Assembly (NCBI GenBank): GCA_024743175.1
Contig: JANSXA010000001.1
Location: 457,656-521,655 of the forward strand
Direction: 5' to 3'
Source: Pseudomonadaceae bacterium
Lineage (GTDB): Bacteria > Pseudomonadota > Gammaproteobacteria > Pseudomonadales > Azotimanducaceae
DNA length: 64,000 bases
Position numbers and translations under genes: made by a program. Shown piece after piece: positions 8,170-21,167 of the stretch (positions are counted from its first letter, which is position 1; every line of letters begins with the position of its first letter). Below the pieces are notes generated by a model. That model did not search any database and had not been told where the DNA came from. It was given only the letters and a program-made list of their open reading frames with translations.

Positions 8170-10788
8170 ATGACAACCGGTGGTTCAAGCGCCAGCAGCC
8201 CTGCAGATACGCCCTCTGTACAGTCCCCTTCTGCCCATACGCCAATGATGCAGCAGTACCTGCAGATCAAATCTGAATATCCAGATGAGCTGTTGTTCTA
8301 TCGGATGGGTGATTTTTATGAAATGTTCTTTGATGACGCAAAGGTTGCGTCAGAGCTGCTGGATATCACCCTCACCGCCAGAGGTCAGAGTAACGGTCAG
8401 CCAATTCCAATGTGCGGCGTCCCCTTTCACGCCGCCGACGGTTATCTTGCCCGCCTCGTCAAACAGGGTCGCTCTGTGGCGATCTGTGAACAGGTCGGTG
8501 ACCCGGCGACCAGCAAGGGCCCGGTAGCCCGCGCCGTACAGCGCATTGTTACGCCTGGCACCCTGACTGATGATGCCCTGCTGGACAGCCACTCCATGAG
8601 TGTGCTGAGCGCTATCTGCCAGCAAGGCAAACTGTTTGGCATCGCCCATCTCAACCTTTCCAGCGGTACACTTGAGGTGACCGAAGTCAGCGCTGCCAAC
8701 ACCGCTGTAGATCTACTGCATCAAGCACAGCCGACTGAACTGCTGGTCCCTCAGGCACTGGCTGAGCAGCAACTGTATGCAGTGAGCACACGTACACTCA
8801 CCGATGCACAGTTTGATACGGGCTCTGCTGTCGCCCGGCTCAATCAACATTTCGCCACCGACGTGTGCGCCCTGACCGGACTTGCGGCAAACAGCCCTGC
8901 CCTGGCTGCCGCCGGTGCTGCGCTGAGTTATGCCAAACAGACACAATGTCAGGACCTGCCCTTTGTCCAGCAACTGAGCCATGTGCACCACGATCAGATC
9001 ATCGCCCTGGACGCACAGACGCGACGCAATCTGGAAATTGATCAGCGTGTTAATGGCGCCGTTGACCACACGCTCCTGGCACTGATGGATACAACCGCAA
9101 CCGCCATGGGCGGCCGACTGCTGAAAAAATGGTTGAACGAACCCAGTCGTAACATCGAAATAGTGCAGCATCGGCAGTTGTGGATTACCTGTGTTCTCGA
9201 ACAGCGTCGTGTGACAACAATCGCGCAGACACTTAAAGGTATTGCTGACCTCGAACGAATACTCGCGCGGATCGCGCTGGGTTCTGCCAGCCCCAGAGAT
9301 CTGGAGCGATTGAGACATGCGCTGCAGCGGCTGCCGGAGGTTGCAACTGCCTGCACTGATTTAGGTGCACCTTTACAGGAAAAATTGAGTGCACAGATTG
9401 CAGATTTCACAGCGTTGGCCGATCTATTGCAAAGTGCGCTGCTTGACACCCCGCCGGCGACGATACGTGATGGCGGTTTTATCGCGGCAGGATTCAGCGA
9501 AGAGCTGGACGCGCTGCACAAGCTGACCACCCACTCAGCGCAGTGGTTAGCAGAACTGGAACATCGGGAAAAAGAGCGCACCGGTATCAGCACCCTGAAA
9601 GTCGGCTACAACCGCGTGCACGGCTACTATATCGAAACCAGCAAAGCCCAGGCTGAGCGTATGCCACCTGAGTACATCAGACGGCAGACGCTGAAAAACG
9701 CCGAGCGATTCATTACGCCAGAGCTCAAAACCTTCGAAGAGGAGGCGCTGAGCAGTCAGAGCAAGGCGCTGCAGCTGGAAAAGGTGTTGTTTGAACAATT
9801 GCTGAAAGAGGTGAATCAGCAACAGATTGCGCTGCGCCATATGGCTGAGGCGCTGGCTCAGATTGACGTGCTCTGCGCCTTTGCTGAGCGTGCCGAAACG
9901 CTGGGTTTCAGCGCGCCAGCTTTCACACCCACTGAACAGATCAACATCACCGGCGGCTGGCATCCGGTGGTCAAAGCGGCAAGCCAGGCACCGTTCATCA
10001 GCAATGATCTTGCCCTGGACGCTGGCCAGCACATGCTGGTGCTTACCGGTCCCAATATGGGCGGCAAGTCGACCTTCATGCGTCAGACAGCACTCATCTG
10101 TCTGCTCGCCTACTGCGGCAGCTATGTACCCGCTGCCGCTGCACAAATCGGTCCTCTGGATCAGATCTTCACCCGAATTGGCGCGGCAGATGACCTGGCT
10201 GGCGGACGCTCAACGTTTATGGTGGAAATGACGGAGACAGCCACAATCCTGCACAATGCCACAGCATCCAGCCTGGTATTGCTGGATGAAATCGGTCGCG
10301 GTACCAGCACTTATGACGGGCTGGCGCTGGCTTTTGCCGTAGCGGAACACCTGGCCAGCAAGAGCCGCGCGTTAACCTTATTTGCCACCCACTACTTTGA
10401 ACTGACCAGCCTGCCAGCAGGCCTGCCGGGTATTGGCAACGTACATTTAAGTGCAACTGAGCATGAAGGTGACATCATTTTCCTGTATCGGGTTGAACCG
10501 GGCCCCGCCAGCCAGAGTTACGGTATTGCGGTGGCCAAGCTGGCAGGTGTGCCGCGCAGCGTGCTGCAACGGGCGCGGGAAAAGCTGTCCAGCCTTGAAC
10601 AAGGCAGCGGCAACCCTCTGCAACCGGATCTGTTTACTGTCTCCGACGCTGCCGCTGCACCGCTGACGACCCAGCCTGGTTCAGAAGTACTCGATCACCT
10701 GGATCGGTTGGACGTGGATAGTCTCAGTCCTCGAGAGGCGCTGATGCTGCTGTACGAGCTCAAAAGTGAATTGAACCAATCCCAGTGA
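8170..10788 (+). CDS. mutS: DNA mismatch repair protein MutS
   Basis: Recognises mismatches and recruits MutL. The mismatch-reading Phe-X-Glu motif is at Phe49-Tyr50-Glu51 (RMGDFYEMF). The Walker [12 protein letters not shown] begins near residue 627, followed by the signature [12 protein letters not shown] and Walker [17 protein letters not shown]. The C-terminus [15 protein letters not shown] is the tetramerisation segment. At 872 residues it is slightly longer than E. coli MutS because of about 20 extra residues before the conserved AHTPMMQQY. The start has no clear Shine-Dalgarno. fdxA follows, as in Pseudomonas, but cinA, which lies between recA and mutS there, is absent. Confidence 0.98.
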   Translation: MTTGGSSASSPADTPSVQSPSAHTPMMQQYLQIKSEYPDELLFYRMGDFYEMFFDDAKVASELLDITLTARGQSNGQPIPMCGVPFHAADGYLARLVKQGRSVAICEQVGDPATSKGPVARAVQRIVTPGTLTDDALLDSHSMSVLSAICQQGKLFGIAHLNLSSGTLEVTEVSAANTAVDLLHQAQPTELLVPQALAEQQLYAVSTRTLTDAQFDTGSAVARLNQHFATDVCALTGLAANSPALAAAGAALSYAKQTQCQDLPFVQQLSHVHHDQIIALDAQTRRNLEIDQRVNGAVDHTLLALMDTTATAMGGRLLKKWLNEPSRNIEIVQHRQLWITCVLEQRRVTTIAQTLKGIADLERILARIALGSASPRDLERLRHALQRLPEVATACTDLGAPLQEKLSAQIADFTALADLLQSALLDTPPATIRDGGFIAAGFSEELDALHKLTTHSAQWLAELEHREKERTGISTLKVGYNRVHGYYIETSKAQAERMPPEYIRRQTLKNAERFITPELKTFEEEALSSQSKALQLEKVLFEQLLKEVNQQQIALRHMAEALAQIDVLCAFAERAETLGFSAPAFTPTEQINITGGWHPVVKAASQAPFISNDLALDAGQHMLVLTGPNMGGKSTFMRQTALICLLAYCGSYVPAAAAQIGPLDQIFTRIGAADDLAGGRSTFMVEMTETATILHNATASSLVLLDEIGRGTSTYDGLALAFAVAEHLASKSRALTLFATHYFELTSLPAGLPGIGNVHLSATEHEGDIIFLYRVEPGPASQSYGIAVAKLAGVPRSVLQRAREKLSSLEQGSGNPLQPDLFTVSDAAAAPLTTQPGSEVLDHLDRLDVDSLSPREALMLLYELKSELNQSQ

Positions 10789-10806
10789 TTCGAACGCAAG
10801 AGGGGC

Positions 10807-10834
10807 TCGACAGGGCTCTAACATCCGCTAGAAT
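10807..10834 (+). promoter_or_regulatory. Promoter for fdxA
   Basis: TCGACA (10807-10812) and TAGAAT (10829-10834) are 16 bases apart in the short gap after mutS. The fdxA start codon is 33 bases past the -10 box, with AGAAGG as its ribosome site. Confidence 0.6.
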
Positions 10835-10866
10835 ACGGCCCCTTTAATCGCACCCTAGAAGGCACC

Positions 10867-11190
10867 ATGACATTTGTAGTCGGAGAAAACTGTATTAAGT
10901 GTAAGCACACCGATTGTGTCGAAGTGTGTCCCGTGGATTGTTTTTATGAAGGTCCCAACATGCTGGTGATTCACCCCGATGAATGTATCGACTGCGCGTT
11001 GTGTGAACCCGAATGCCCGGCTGAGGCGATTTTCTCAGAAGATGAGCTGCCAGAAGATCAACAGAATTTCCTCGAACTGAATACCGAGCTGGCGGAGATC
11101 TGGCCGAATATCACGGAAAAGAAAGACGCCCTGGAAGACGCTGAAGAGTGGGACGGCAAGCCTGGAAAACTGGAGCTCCTTGAACGCTAG
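10867..11190 (+). CDS. fdxA: Seven-iron ferredoxin FdxA
   Basis: Small electron carrier with one [3Fe-4S] and one [4Fe-4S] cluster. Cysteines 9, 17 and 50 match the 3Fe ligands and 21, 40, 43 and 46 the 4Fe ligands of the Azotobacter FdI family; Cys12 and Cys25 are extra conserved cysteines. The length of 107 residues is standard. The C-terminal half is acidic, as usual. It lies between mutS and rpoS, the conserved pseudomonad position, and is convergent with rpoS. The 30 bases between them contain no clear terminator with a U run. Confidence 0.96.
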   Translation: MTFVVGENCIKCKHTDCVEVCPVDCFYEGPNMLVIHPDECIDCALCEPECPAEAIFSEDELPEDQQNFLELNTELAEIWPNITEKKDALEDAEEWDGKPGKLELLER

Positions 11191-11220
11191 ATTCCCTTCA
11201 GGGCTGCCGCCTGTCCCAGC

Positions 11221-12123
11221 TTACTGACTGAATATCTGATCAACGTTGAGCCCATGGTCTTCCAGGGCTCTGCGCAGACGCTGCAACCCTTCCATCTGAA
11301 TCTGACGCACCCGCTCACGGGTCAAACCAACTTCGGCGCCTACTTCTTCAAGCGTTGCAGACACATGACCACGCAGTCCAAAACGTCGCGCAATCACTTC
11401 CTGATGTTTTGTCGACAGATCATTGAGCAGCAGATCCAGTTTGTTAAAAAGATCTGACCGCTGAATCTGCGCAGCTGGGTCTGGAGAGTTCTCATCTGCC
11501 ACCATTTCCAGGCGACTGCGATCATGGCTGTCACGCACCGCATCAATGGAATCCACCCGCTCACTGAGCTTCAACATCCGTCGCACATCCTCCACCGGTT
11601 TATCAATCAATGCTGATATTTCCTCCGGCGTTGGTTCATGATCCAGTTTCTGCGACAGCTCGCGGGCTGCCCGCAGGTAATAGTTCATCTCCTTGACCAC
11701 GTGCACCGGCAGACGAATGGTTCGAGTTTGATTCATGATCGCCCGCTCTATCGCCTGGCGAATCCACCATGTTGCATAGGTGGAAAAGCGAAAGCCTCGC
11801 TCGGGATCAAATTTTTCAACCGCGTGGATCAATCCGAGGTTGCCCTCTTCGATCAAATCCAGCAGAGATAAGCCTCGATTAAGATAACGTCGCGTAATTT
11901 TCACAACCAGCCGCAGATTGCTCTCAATCATCCGCTTGCGGCCGGCCGCATCACCAGCCTGGGCCAGACGACCATAGTGCTGTTCTTCTTCGGCGCTCAG
12001 CAACGGGGTATAGCCGATTTCCTGCAGGTAAAGTTGCGTTGCGTCGGGTGAACCTACGGTGCTCTTTTCAGCTGCCAGTTCGTTTGCAGCAGGTTTTATT
12101 GCTGGTGTGTCTTGTGCTTCCAT
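11221..12123 (-). CDS. rpoS: RNA polymerase sigma factor RpoS
   Basis: Stationary-phase and general stress sigma factor. Region 1.2 ([16 protein letters not shown]), region 2 ([30 protein letters not shown], then [13 protein letters not shown]), region 3 and region 4.2 ([19 protein letters not shown]) are all complete. I chose the ATG at 12123: GGAG lies 8 bases upstream and the protein is then 300 residues; an upstream start at 12177 would add 18 unconserved residues. It lies 63 bases downstream of nlpD, inside which the main rpoS promoter lies in E. coli. The presence of RpoS restricts the host to lineages such as Gammaproteobacteria. Confidence 0.96.
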   Translation of the reverse strand: MEAQDTPAIKPAANELAAEKSTVGSPDATQLYLQEIGYTPLLSAEEEQHYGRLAQAGDAAGRKRMIESNLRLVVKITRRYLNRGLSLLDLIEEGNLGLIHAVEKFDPERGFRFSTYATWWIRQAIERAIMNQTRTIRLPVHVVKEMNYYLRAARELSQKLDHEPTPEEISALIDKPVEDVRRMLKLSERVDSIDAVRDSHDRSRLEMVADENSPDPAAQIQRSDLFNKLDLLLNDLSTKHQEVIARRFGLRGHVSATLEEVGAEVGLTRERVRQIQMEGLQRLRRALEDHGLNVDQIFSQ

Positions 12124-12186
12124 GCGTTTATCTCCACATCCTTGTGAACGCCCCATCGCTGTTCGCGACAAAGCCAACCGGGGGAG

Positions 12187-12975
12187 TTAACGCAGAAATT
12201 GCCTTGGATTTATGGGCTGCCCATCCTTGCGCAACTCAAAATGTAATGACTGCTTACTCCGACCTCTGTTCCTTATGTCGGCCAATTCACCACCAGCTTT
12301 AATTTTCTGCTTTTCTGTCACACGCAGGCTGCCGTCAAAACTATAGGCGCTGAGCAGGCTGGCGCTGTGTTTCACTATCACCAGGTGCTCAAATCCACCG
12401 AGACCTGTGCCGGCGTAGACCACTTCGCCTGAATTGGTTGAACGGACCGTCATACGGCGGTTGCGGTCATCACCCAGGCGATAGTTCAGACCTCTGGTAC
12501 CACGACCAAACTCTGCATAAGGCGCGATGCCAAGCGGCCAGGTCCAGGCTTTGGCCAACTCACCTGACGCCACGTTGCCTGCCGGATCCGTCGTGGCAGG
12601 TTGCTGGCTGCTGGGTTTGGGCTGACTGGCAGGTGCCGCAGGTGGACGGGTGACCGGTGTACGTATACGCGCGGACGGCGTTAGCTGGGTCACCAACGAC
12701 AGGCGTTGTCCGGGCACAATTCGATACGGGGCCCGTACACCGTTGGCGCGGGCAAGGCCTTTGTAATCGAGCTCAAATCGCCAGGCGATGGAATACAGCG
12801 TATCGCCCTTCTGCACCACATAGGATTTACTCAGCGGATCGCCGCTGCTGTAAGGACCCGAGGTATAGGCCGGTGAACGCTCCGCAATCAGGGGTTTACC
12901 AGGTGACAGACAACCGCTGAGGCAGATTCCTACCGATAGCAGAAGAAGCAGCTTGAACACCCACTGCGCGTTCAC
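12187..12975 (-). CDS. nlpD: LysM/M23-domain lipoprotein NlpD
   Basis: Outer-membrane lipoprotein that activates a periplasmic N-acetylmuramoyl-L-alanine amidase at the division site. A signal peptide with lipobox LSGC ends near residue 22. A LysM domain (SYVVQKGDTLYSIAWRFELD) follows, then a Pro/Thr/Gln-rich linker and a C-terminal LytM/M23 domain. The LytM zinc site is degenerate: the usual H-x3-D is not seen and only one His of the HxH remains (SLHFELRKDG), as expected for an activator and not a hydrolase. It starts with GTG and overlaps the upstream DUF368 gene by 4 bases (GTGA). Confidence 0.92.
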   Translation of the reverse strand: MNAQWVFKLLLLLSVGICLSGCLSPGKPLIAERSPAYTSGPYSSGDPLSKSYVVQKGDTLYSIAWRFELDYKGLARANGVRAPYRIVPGQRLSLVTQLTPSARIRTPVTRPPAAPASQPKPSSQQPATTDPAGNVASGELAKAWTWPLGIAPYAEFGRGTRGLNYRLGDDRNRRMTVRSTNSGEVVYAGTGLGGFEHLVIVKHSASLLSAYSFDGSLRVTEKQKIKAGGELADIRNRGRSKQSLHFELRKDGQPINPRQFLR

Positions 12976-13886
12976 GATCTGTTGGTATATTTGTCGAGTT
13001 GAGCGATTCCAACGGCACCGCAGACAAATGCGACAGCGGTCAACAGCGTAAAGGGAGAGCTATCCTGCACTGCTGCATAGCCCGCCGGGGACAACCACTT
13101 GTCAGTGATGACCTCAGCAAGCTGCTGCCAGGGCCAGAGGTTGGCAATAGACCCCAGCATGAGGCCGGTTAACAAAGCCAGCAACGGTTCCTGGTAATGA
13201 CGCAGCAGCCAGGCTAAAGACTTGCTGAACAGCAGCAGGCCAACTGCACAACCGCTCAACAGCACTATCAGGATCCTGAAATCAAATTCGGCAACCGCGG
13301 CAACAACCGCAGGATACAACCCCATGGCTAGCAGCATGTAACTGCCGGATACTGCGGGTAACAGCCAGGCGCATACCGAAACAATTCCGCCGATAAAGAA
13401 CATCCACAACACCGGTTCGGCACTGGACGTTGGTAGCCAGAGCAAAGCAATACCGCAAACAAGGCCAATAGCCCCATAGCTCAGCAGTGTTGTTAGCGCA
13501 CGGGCGCGGCCGATAATAACCACCGACATGGCAATAACCCCACTGAAAAATCCCCACACCACGGGTTGATAGTGCTCAAGCAGGAAGACCATCAGCTGCG
13601 AGAACAATAGTGCTCCGCCGACCATCCCAGCGGCCAATACACATAAAAAGCGTAGATTGTGATGCTGGGCAAACAGACGGGGTTGGGATAAAAGACGCAG
13701 GGAGCTTGGACCAAAACTTGCCAGTGATCGGACCAGCTCATGGTATATACCTGTGATGAATGCCATTGTCCCGCCGGATACGCCTGGGACAACCTCAGCA
13801 AGGCCCATGAGCAAACCGCGCCAGAGGATGCTGAACAGCGACAGAACTGTGTCAGCCGTATGTTTCACGGGAGATTCAGGTTCCAC
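12972..13886 (-). CDS. DUF368 membrane protein, putative polyprenyl-phosphate transporter
   Basis: About eight or nine hydrophobic segments are spread over 304 residues. The family hallmark GLAEVVPGVSGGTMAFITG is in the first membrane region, and a second inverted-repeat-like copy (LPAVSGSYMLLAMGLY) is in the middle. DUF368 proteins (PopT) have been reported to return undecaprenyl phosphate across the inner membrane for reuse in wall and O-antigen synthesis. Function here is by family. It is translationally coupled to nlpD and lies 11 bases after pcm, in a spot where many relatives have no gene; the context links it to wall metabolism. Confidence 0.82.
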   Translation of the reverse strand: MEPESPVKHTADTVLSLFSILWRGLLMGLAEVVPGVSGGTMAFITGIYHELVRSLASFGPSSLRLLSQPRLFAQHHNLRFLCVLAAGMVGGALLFSQLMVFLLEHYQPVVWGFFSGVIAMSVVIIGRARALTTLLSYGAIGLVCGIALLWLPTSSAEPVLWMFFIGGIVSVCAWLLPAVSGSYMLLAMGLYPAVVAAVAEFDFRILIVLLSGCAVGLLLFSKSLAWLLRHYQEPLLALLTGLMLGSIANLWPWQQLAEVITDKWLSPAGYAAVQDSSPFTLLTAVAFVCGAVGIAQLDKYTNRS

Positions 13887-13897
13887 GCTGACCTGGC

Positions 13898-14533
13898 CTA
13901 ATCAGCAGTAACACCGCTGAGCAGCGGTACAAAGCGCACTTTATCAAGTACACGTTCGGTGAGGGCGCCATCGCGTTTATCAATCACACGCAGTTCCTGC
14001 ACCGTATCGCCACCCACCGGCAGCACCATGCGCCCACCCTCCGCGAGTTGCGCCAGCAGTTCAGGCGGCACCTCAGAGGGGGCAGCGGTAACAATGATGC
14101 CGTCAAACGGTCCATGGGCATCCCAGCCTTTATAGCCGTCACCGAACTTAGCCACCACATTGCGGATGCCAAGACGCTGCAACCGCTCTTTTGCACGTGG
14201 CACCAGCGCCTCGACGCGTTCTATGGTGAAGATCTGGCGACACAGCTGCGCCAGAACTGCAGTCTGGTAGCCACAGCCGGTGCCCACTTCAAGCACTTTA
14301 TGGGGGCCGACTTCGAGCAGCACCTGGGTCATCAGCGCCACTACAAACGGCTGAGAAATTGTCTGCCCGTGCCCTATGGGTAACGCGGTATCTTCATAAG
14401 CACGATGGGATAACGCTTCATCTACAAACAGATGTCTTGGCACTGCAGCGATTTGTGCCAGGACGCGCTCATTCTGAATACCTTTCTCGCGCAGACGGGC
14501 CACCAGGCGGTCGCGGGTGCGCTGGGAGGTCAT
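13898..14533 (-). CDS. pcm: Protein-L-isoaspartate O-methyltransferase
   Basis: Methylates isoaspartyl residues in aged proteins with S-adenosylmethionine, starting their repair. The SAM site is [16 protein letters not shown] and the family motif [15 protein letters not shown] is intact. Of three possible starts I chose the ATG at 14533: [10 protein letters not shown] is the usual pseudomonad N-terminus and AAAGG lies upstream. The protein is 211 residues. In E. coli and Pseudomonas pcm follows surE and precedes nlpD-rpoS. Here surE is missing, so pcm directly follows truD. Confidence 0.95.
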   Translation of the reverse strand: MTSQRTRDRLVARLREKGIQNERVLAQIAAVPRHLFVDEALSHRAYEDTALPIGHGQTISQPFVVALMTQVLLEVGPHKVLEVGTGCGYQTAVLAQLCRQIFTIERVEALVPRAKERLQRLGIRNVVAKFGDGYKGWDAHGPFDGIIVTAAPSEVPPELLAQLAEGGRMVLPVGGDTVQELRVIDKRDGALTERVLDKVRFVPLLSGVTAD

Positions 14534-14555
14534 GCCTATACCTTTAAGGTCTGAG

Positions 14556-15533
14556 CTACTCATGGTAAGCGCTGGCATCAATTACCTTAAAATGGTTTGC
14601 CAGCAACGTTGTTGCGTAGACACCAGGGGGTAAGGTGAATTTCACTATCCACTCATCTTCTGCAGCCGGACACACAGCCAGGTCCTTCGGCTGAACGGCC
14701 AGCACGCGACGGTCCATGGATACCCCGGCGTACTCCAGCGCTTCGCAAATTTGTGCAAATGACGTGAGCGCGCTGCTTTCGATTTCGGCAGCGGCACCAC
14801 TCACGCCGGAACGCCCACGCCCCCACAATGGTCCGGTAGGCATCCCATCAACTGCTATGTCGCCATCTAAAAGAATCGCGTAGTTATCCGCAGCCACACG
14901 CTCATCCAGAACCGCGTTGAAGAGCAGACTGCGCAATACGGACAGATGCCAACCCCGGCGACCCCCTTTGTGTTTCTGCTGCCGGCGACGGGCGCCGCGG
15001 CTTTGATCCTGGCTTTCCCGCCCCCACCCACCAGCCTGCAGCCATTTCTGTGCTTGTGCTACGTTGCTCGCGGACAAACGCTGGGGGCCAAAGTAATTGG
15101 GGAAGCAATCGGACAATGTGTCCGGCGAGGTCCCACAGTAATGTTTGACCTGTGTCAGCGTGAGCTCAAATGTGTTGGCACTGTGGTCACCGAGGCGGAG
15201 TTTTTTCTCGCTGCGCCGAGACAGTAAAACCTTCACCCGACTATCTTCAGGCTGCCAGTGATCAACAGGTGTTGGCACGCTGAACCACTGTCGGGTCACG
15301 GCTTGTTTATCTTTACGCCCGGCGAAACCAATGCTCTGCGGAGCCAGCTTAAAGTGGCTCGCCAACATGGCGACGATGTCGGTGGTATTCAGTGCAGTTT
15401 TTTCAATGTAGAAATACGCGTGTTCGCCCTGGCCGGAAAAAGGCAGGTCTAACACTTCATCTACCCGAAAGTGCTCGGGTATTTTCTTGATTTGCGCCTG
15501 CGGCAGTGGCGCCTGCCTGTTAGAGATCGACAT
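14556..15533 (-). CDS. truD: tRNA pseudouridine(13) synthase TruD
   Basis: Forms pseudouridine 13 in tRNA-Glu. The catalytic aspartate lies in [19 protein letters not shown]. The TruD insertion domain follows, with NYFGPQR and [10 protein letters not shown]. The length of 325 residues is normal. A basic patch [18 protein letters not shown] lies in the insertion domain. The gene overlaps ftsB by 14 bases, so the two are coupled. In enterics and pseudomonads ispD and ispF lie between ftsB and truD; neither is present. Confidence 0.95.
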   Translation of the reverse strand: MSISNRQAPLPQAQIKKIPEHFRVDEVLDLPFSGQGEHAYFYIEKTALNTTDIVAMLASHFKLAPQSIGFAGRKDKQAVTRQWFSVPTPVDHWQPEDSRVKVLLSRRSEKKLRLGDHSANTFELTLTQVKHYCGTSPDTLSDCFPNYFGPQRLSASNVAQAQKWLQAGGWGRESQDQSRGARRRQQKHKGGRRGWHLSVLRSLLFNAVLDERVAADNYAILLDGDIAVDGMPTGPLWGRGRSGVSGAAAEIESSALTSFAQICEALEYAGVSMDRRVLAVQPKDLAVCPAAEDEWIVKFTLPPGVYATTLLANHFKVIDASAYHE

Positions 15534-15804
15534 CCGGGATCAGATAAAAGACTTCACCGGTTTTAACCATGCCAAGATCTCTGCGCGCCCGTGCCTCAAG
15601 AACACTTTGATCACCCTTCATTGCCACCACTTCAGCGAGCAGTATCTGATTGCGCTGCTGCAACACTTCGACACGTTGTTGCTGCTGGGTGAGCTGCTTG
15701 TGCATCCGCTCACGGGCAAAATGGCCAGACTGGCCAAACCACAGCCCGTATTGCAGCCACAACAGAACAATCAACGCTGAAGCCACCAGAACTTTCATCC
15801 GCAT
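15520..15804 (-). CDS. ftsB: Cell division protein FtsB
   Basis: Bitopic divisome protein that forms the FtsQ-FtsB-FtsL complex. It has a short cytoplasmic N-terminus, one membrane segment (about residues 6-24, VASALIVLLWLQYGLWF), then a coiled coil (KQLTQQQQRVEVLQQRN) and the family C-terminal motif EARARRDLGMVKTGEVFY. The length of 94 residues is usual. It follows eno by 3 bases, as in most Gammaproteobacteria. Confidence 0.95.
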   Translation of the reverse strand: MRMKVLVASALIVLLWLQYGLWFGQSGHFARERMHKQLTQQQQRVEVLQQRNQILLAEVVAMKGDQSVLEARARRDLGMVKTGEVFYLIPDVDL

Positions 15805-15807
15805 ACC

Positions 15808-17963
<2,156 letters not shown>

Positions 17964-18009
17964 CTGTCTGTGTCCTCAGAATGTGATCGACGGCAACGAG
18001 CGCGCAGCG

Positions 18010-19671
<1,662 letters not shown>

Positions 19672-19740
19672 TCAAAAGGTGCACAAACCAACGGGCTCGA
19701 CCAACGTTCTGGACGGCATTTGCTAAAGTGCTGATTGCGT

Positions 19741-19762
19741 AAAAAAACAGCCGACAATGGCT
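19741..19762 (-). terminator. Possible weak terminator after tilS
   Basis: On the minus strand AGCC-N6-GGCT forms a 4-bp stem, followed by GTTTTTTT. The stem is short, so termination would be weak. It lies in the 156-base gap between tilS and pyrG, which otherwise shows only AT-rich sequence and presumably the pyrG promoter. Confidence 0.35.
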
Positions 19763-19818
19763 CGCTCAAGATGGGATTGCAAGATAACAAAACACCTACC
19801 TAAGCTCAATGTTGGTGA

Positions 19819-21162
19819 TCATTTTTTGCGCTGCTGAGCACTGGTGTCTGCATTCGGTAGAAATCGCGCCTGCCAGTATCGACTGTTATCTGCCGCTGTC
19901 GGAGCAGTGTCATGGGCAACCGCGATTTCCGGCACACAGACAAGCCTGTCTGCAGAAAAAATCAGCGGATAAAAATCACGCCGCCAGGGCGGTATACGGG
20001 CATCGTTCAGCAGCTGCTTGAGGCTTTTCGTGAATGGCTGTGCCGCATTGTCCAAGCTAGCGGCGACTCGCAATGTCTCGCCACCGCTGCGAAACCTCAG
20101 GGTGAGGGGTTGCGCCGCCTTAAAGGCAAACCTGTCGTCGGGCTGCACCTGTCGTAGCTGCAGTTTACCGTAAGGTAGAACCACCTCCTGTGAGGACTCT
20201 AAGCGCTGAGATGAGAGGCCCTGCGGCGGCTTTGCTTCAAAATAGAACGTGTTGTCATAGCTGTAGATATTAGCCTCACCCAGCTGCAGATGGGCTAATC
20301 CAGGAGAGCAAGCCTGCTGGTCCATGAACTCATCCAGCCCCCGGTCACTGACAGAAAACACCCCTCTACCAGCGAGGTAGGCACGCAACCAGGCTCGCCG
20401 GTGCCCCCGGTCCGCTGGTAAGGTGTGCTCAGGCACCTCGTCGGGAAATCTCGACAGCGTATCTATCAATGCCCCCAGGGTTTGCTGATGATGATGGGCC
20501 ACTCGCGACAGCGCTTTATCAGCATCTTCCCAGCGGGATTTCAGCCGCGGCAGAATATCAGCACGGAGAAAATTTCTGTGCAGGTTTGTGTCAGAGTTTG
20601 TTGGATCTTCAATCCAGTCAAGGTTGTGGCTGCGTACATAGGTACTCAGGACAGAGCGCGACAAATTCAGCAGCGGGCGCAGAAATTGCCCGCTGCCAAG
20701 ACGCCCCTGCGGCCTTATGGTCAGCATACCCCGACCCTGCAGCAAACGATAAAGGATTGTCTCGCTCTGATCCTGCTGATGATGGCCAAGTAACAGTAAA
20801 CCTTTAGAGGGCAGGTACTGCGCATAAGCCGCGTAGCGGACGCGTCGCGCATTGGCCTCCAGATTACCCAGCGCAGAAACCTCTACAGTCGCCTGTATCA
20901 GCGGTACATCCAGCCGGGTACACACCTCGTCGCAGTGATGTGCCCATGCGCTGCTGTGGGCGTGCAGATTGTGATTCACATGAATTGCACTGATCTTAAG
21001 ATCCGGCAGCTGGGATTGTTGGACTCGTTGCGCAGCTAACAGCAATGCCGTTGAATCGAGACCGCCGCTGAAGCCTACCCAGACCTCAGCATCAGGATAA
21101 GCCTTCAGAGACTGCAGCAGCGCTGCTTCTACCGGTTCTCCGGACACGGTGGACTGCGTCAC
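19819..21162 (-). CDS. tilS: tRNA(Ile)-lysidine synthetase TilS
   Basis: Converts the wobble C of tRNA-Ile(CAU) to lysidine using ATP, an essential step for reading AUA. The PP-loop is VGFSGGLDSTALLLAA. HVNHNLHAHSSAW and LLLGHHQQDQSETILYRLLQGRG are family motifs. The C-terminal TilS substrate-binding domains end with PPWRRDFYPLIFSADRLV. The length of 447 residues is normal. It starts 5 bases after the dnaE stop codon. In Pseudomonas and E. coli accA lies next to dnaE here; it is absent. Confidence 0.95.
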   Translation of the reverse strand: MTQSTVSGEPVEAALLQSLKAYPDAEVWVGFSGGLDSTALLLAAQRVQQSQLPDLKISAIHVNHNLHAHSSAWAHHCDEVCTRLDVPLIQATVEVSALGNLEANARRVRYAAYAQYLPSKGLLLLGHHQQDQSETILYRLLQGRGMLTIRPQGRLGSGQFLRPLLNLSRSVLSTYVRSHNLDWIEDPTNSDTNLHRNFLRADILPRLKSRWEDADKALSRVAHHHQQTLGALIDTLSRFPDEVPEHTLPADRGHRRAWLRAYLAGRGVFSVSDRGLDEFMDQQACSPGLAHLQLGEANIYSYDNTFYFEAKPPQGLSSQRLESSQEVVLPYGKLQLRQVQPDDRFAFKAAQPLTLRFRSGGETLRVAASLDNAAQPFTKSLKQLLNDARIPPWRRDFYPLIFSADRLVCVPEIAVAHDTAPTAADNSRYWQARFLPNADTSAQQRKK

Positions 21163-21167
21163 GTGTA

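Noticed and set aside
9547..10146. Minus-strand open frame of about 200 codons inside mutS
   Set aside because: Antisense to the conserved MutS core; GC-rich codon shadow with no domain or ribosome site.
12187..12975. NlpD as an active endopeptidase
   Set aside because: The LytM zinc site is degenerate, which is normal for amidase activators, so this is not a novelty.
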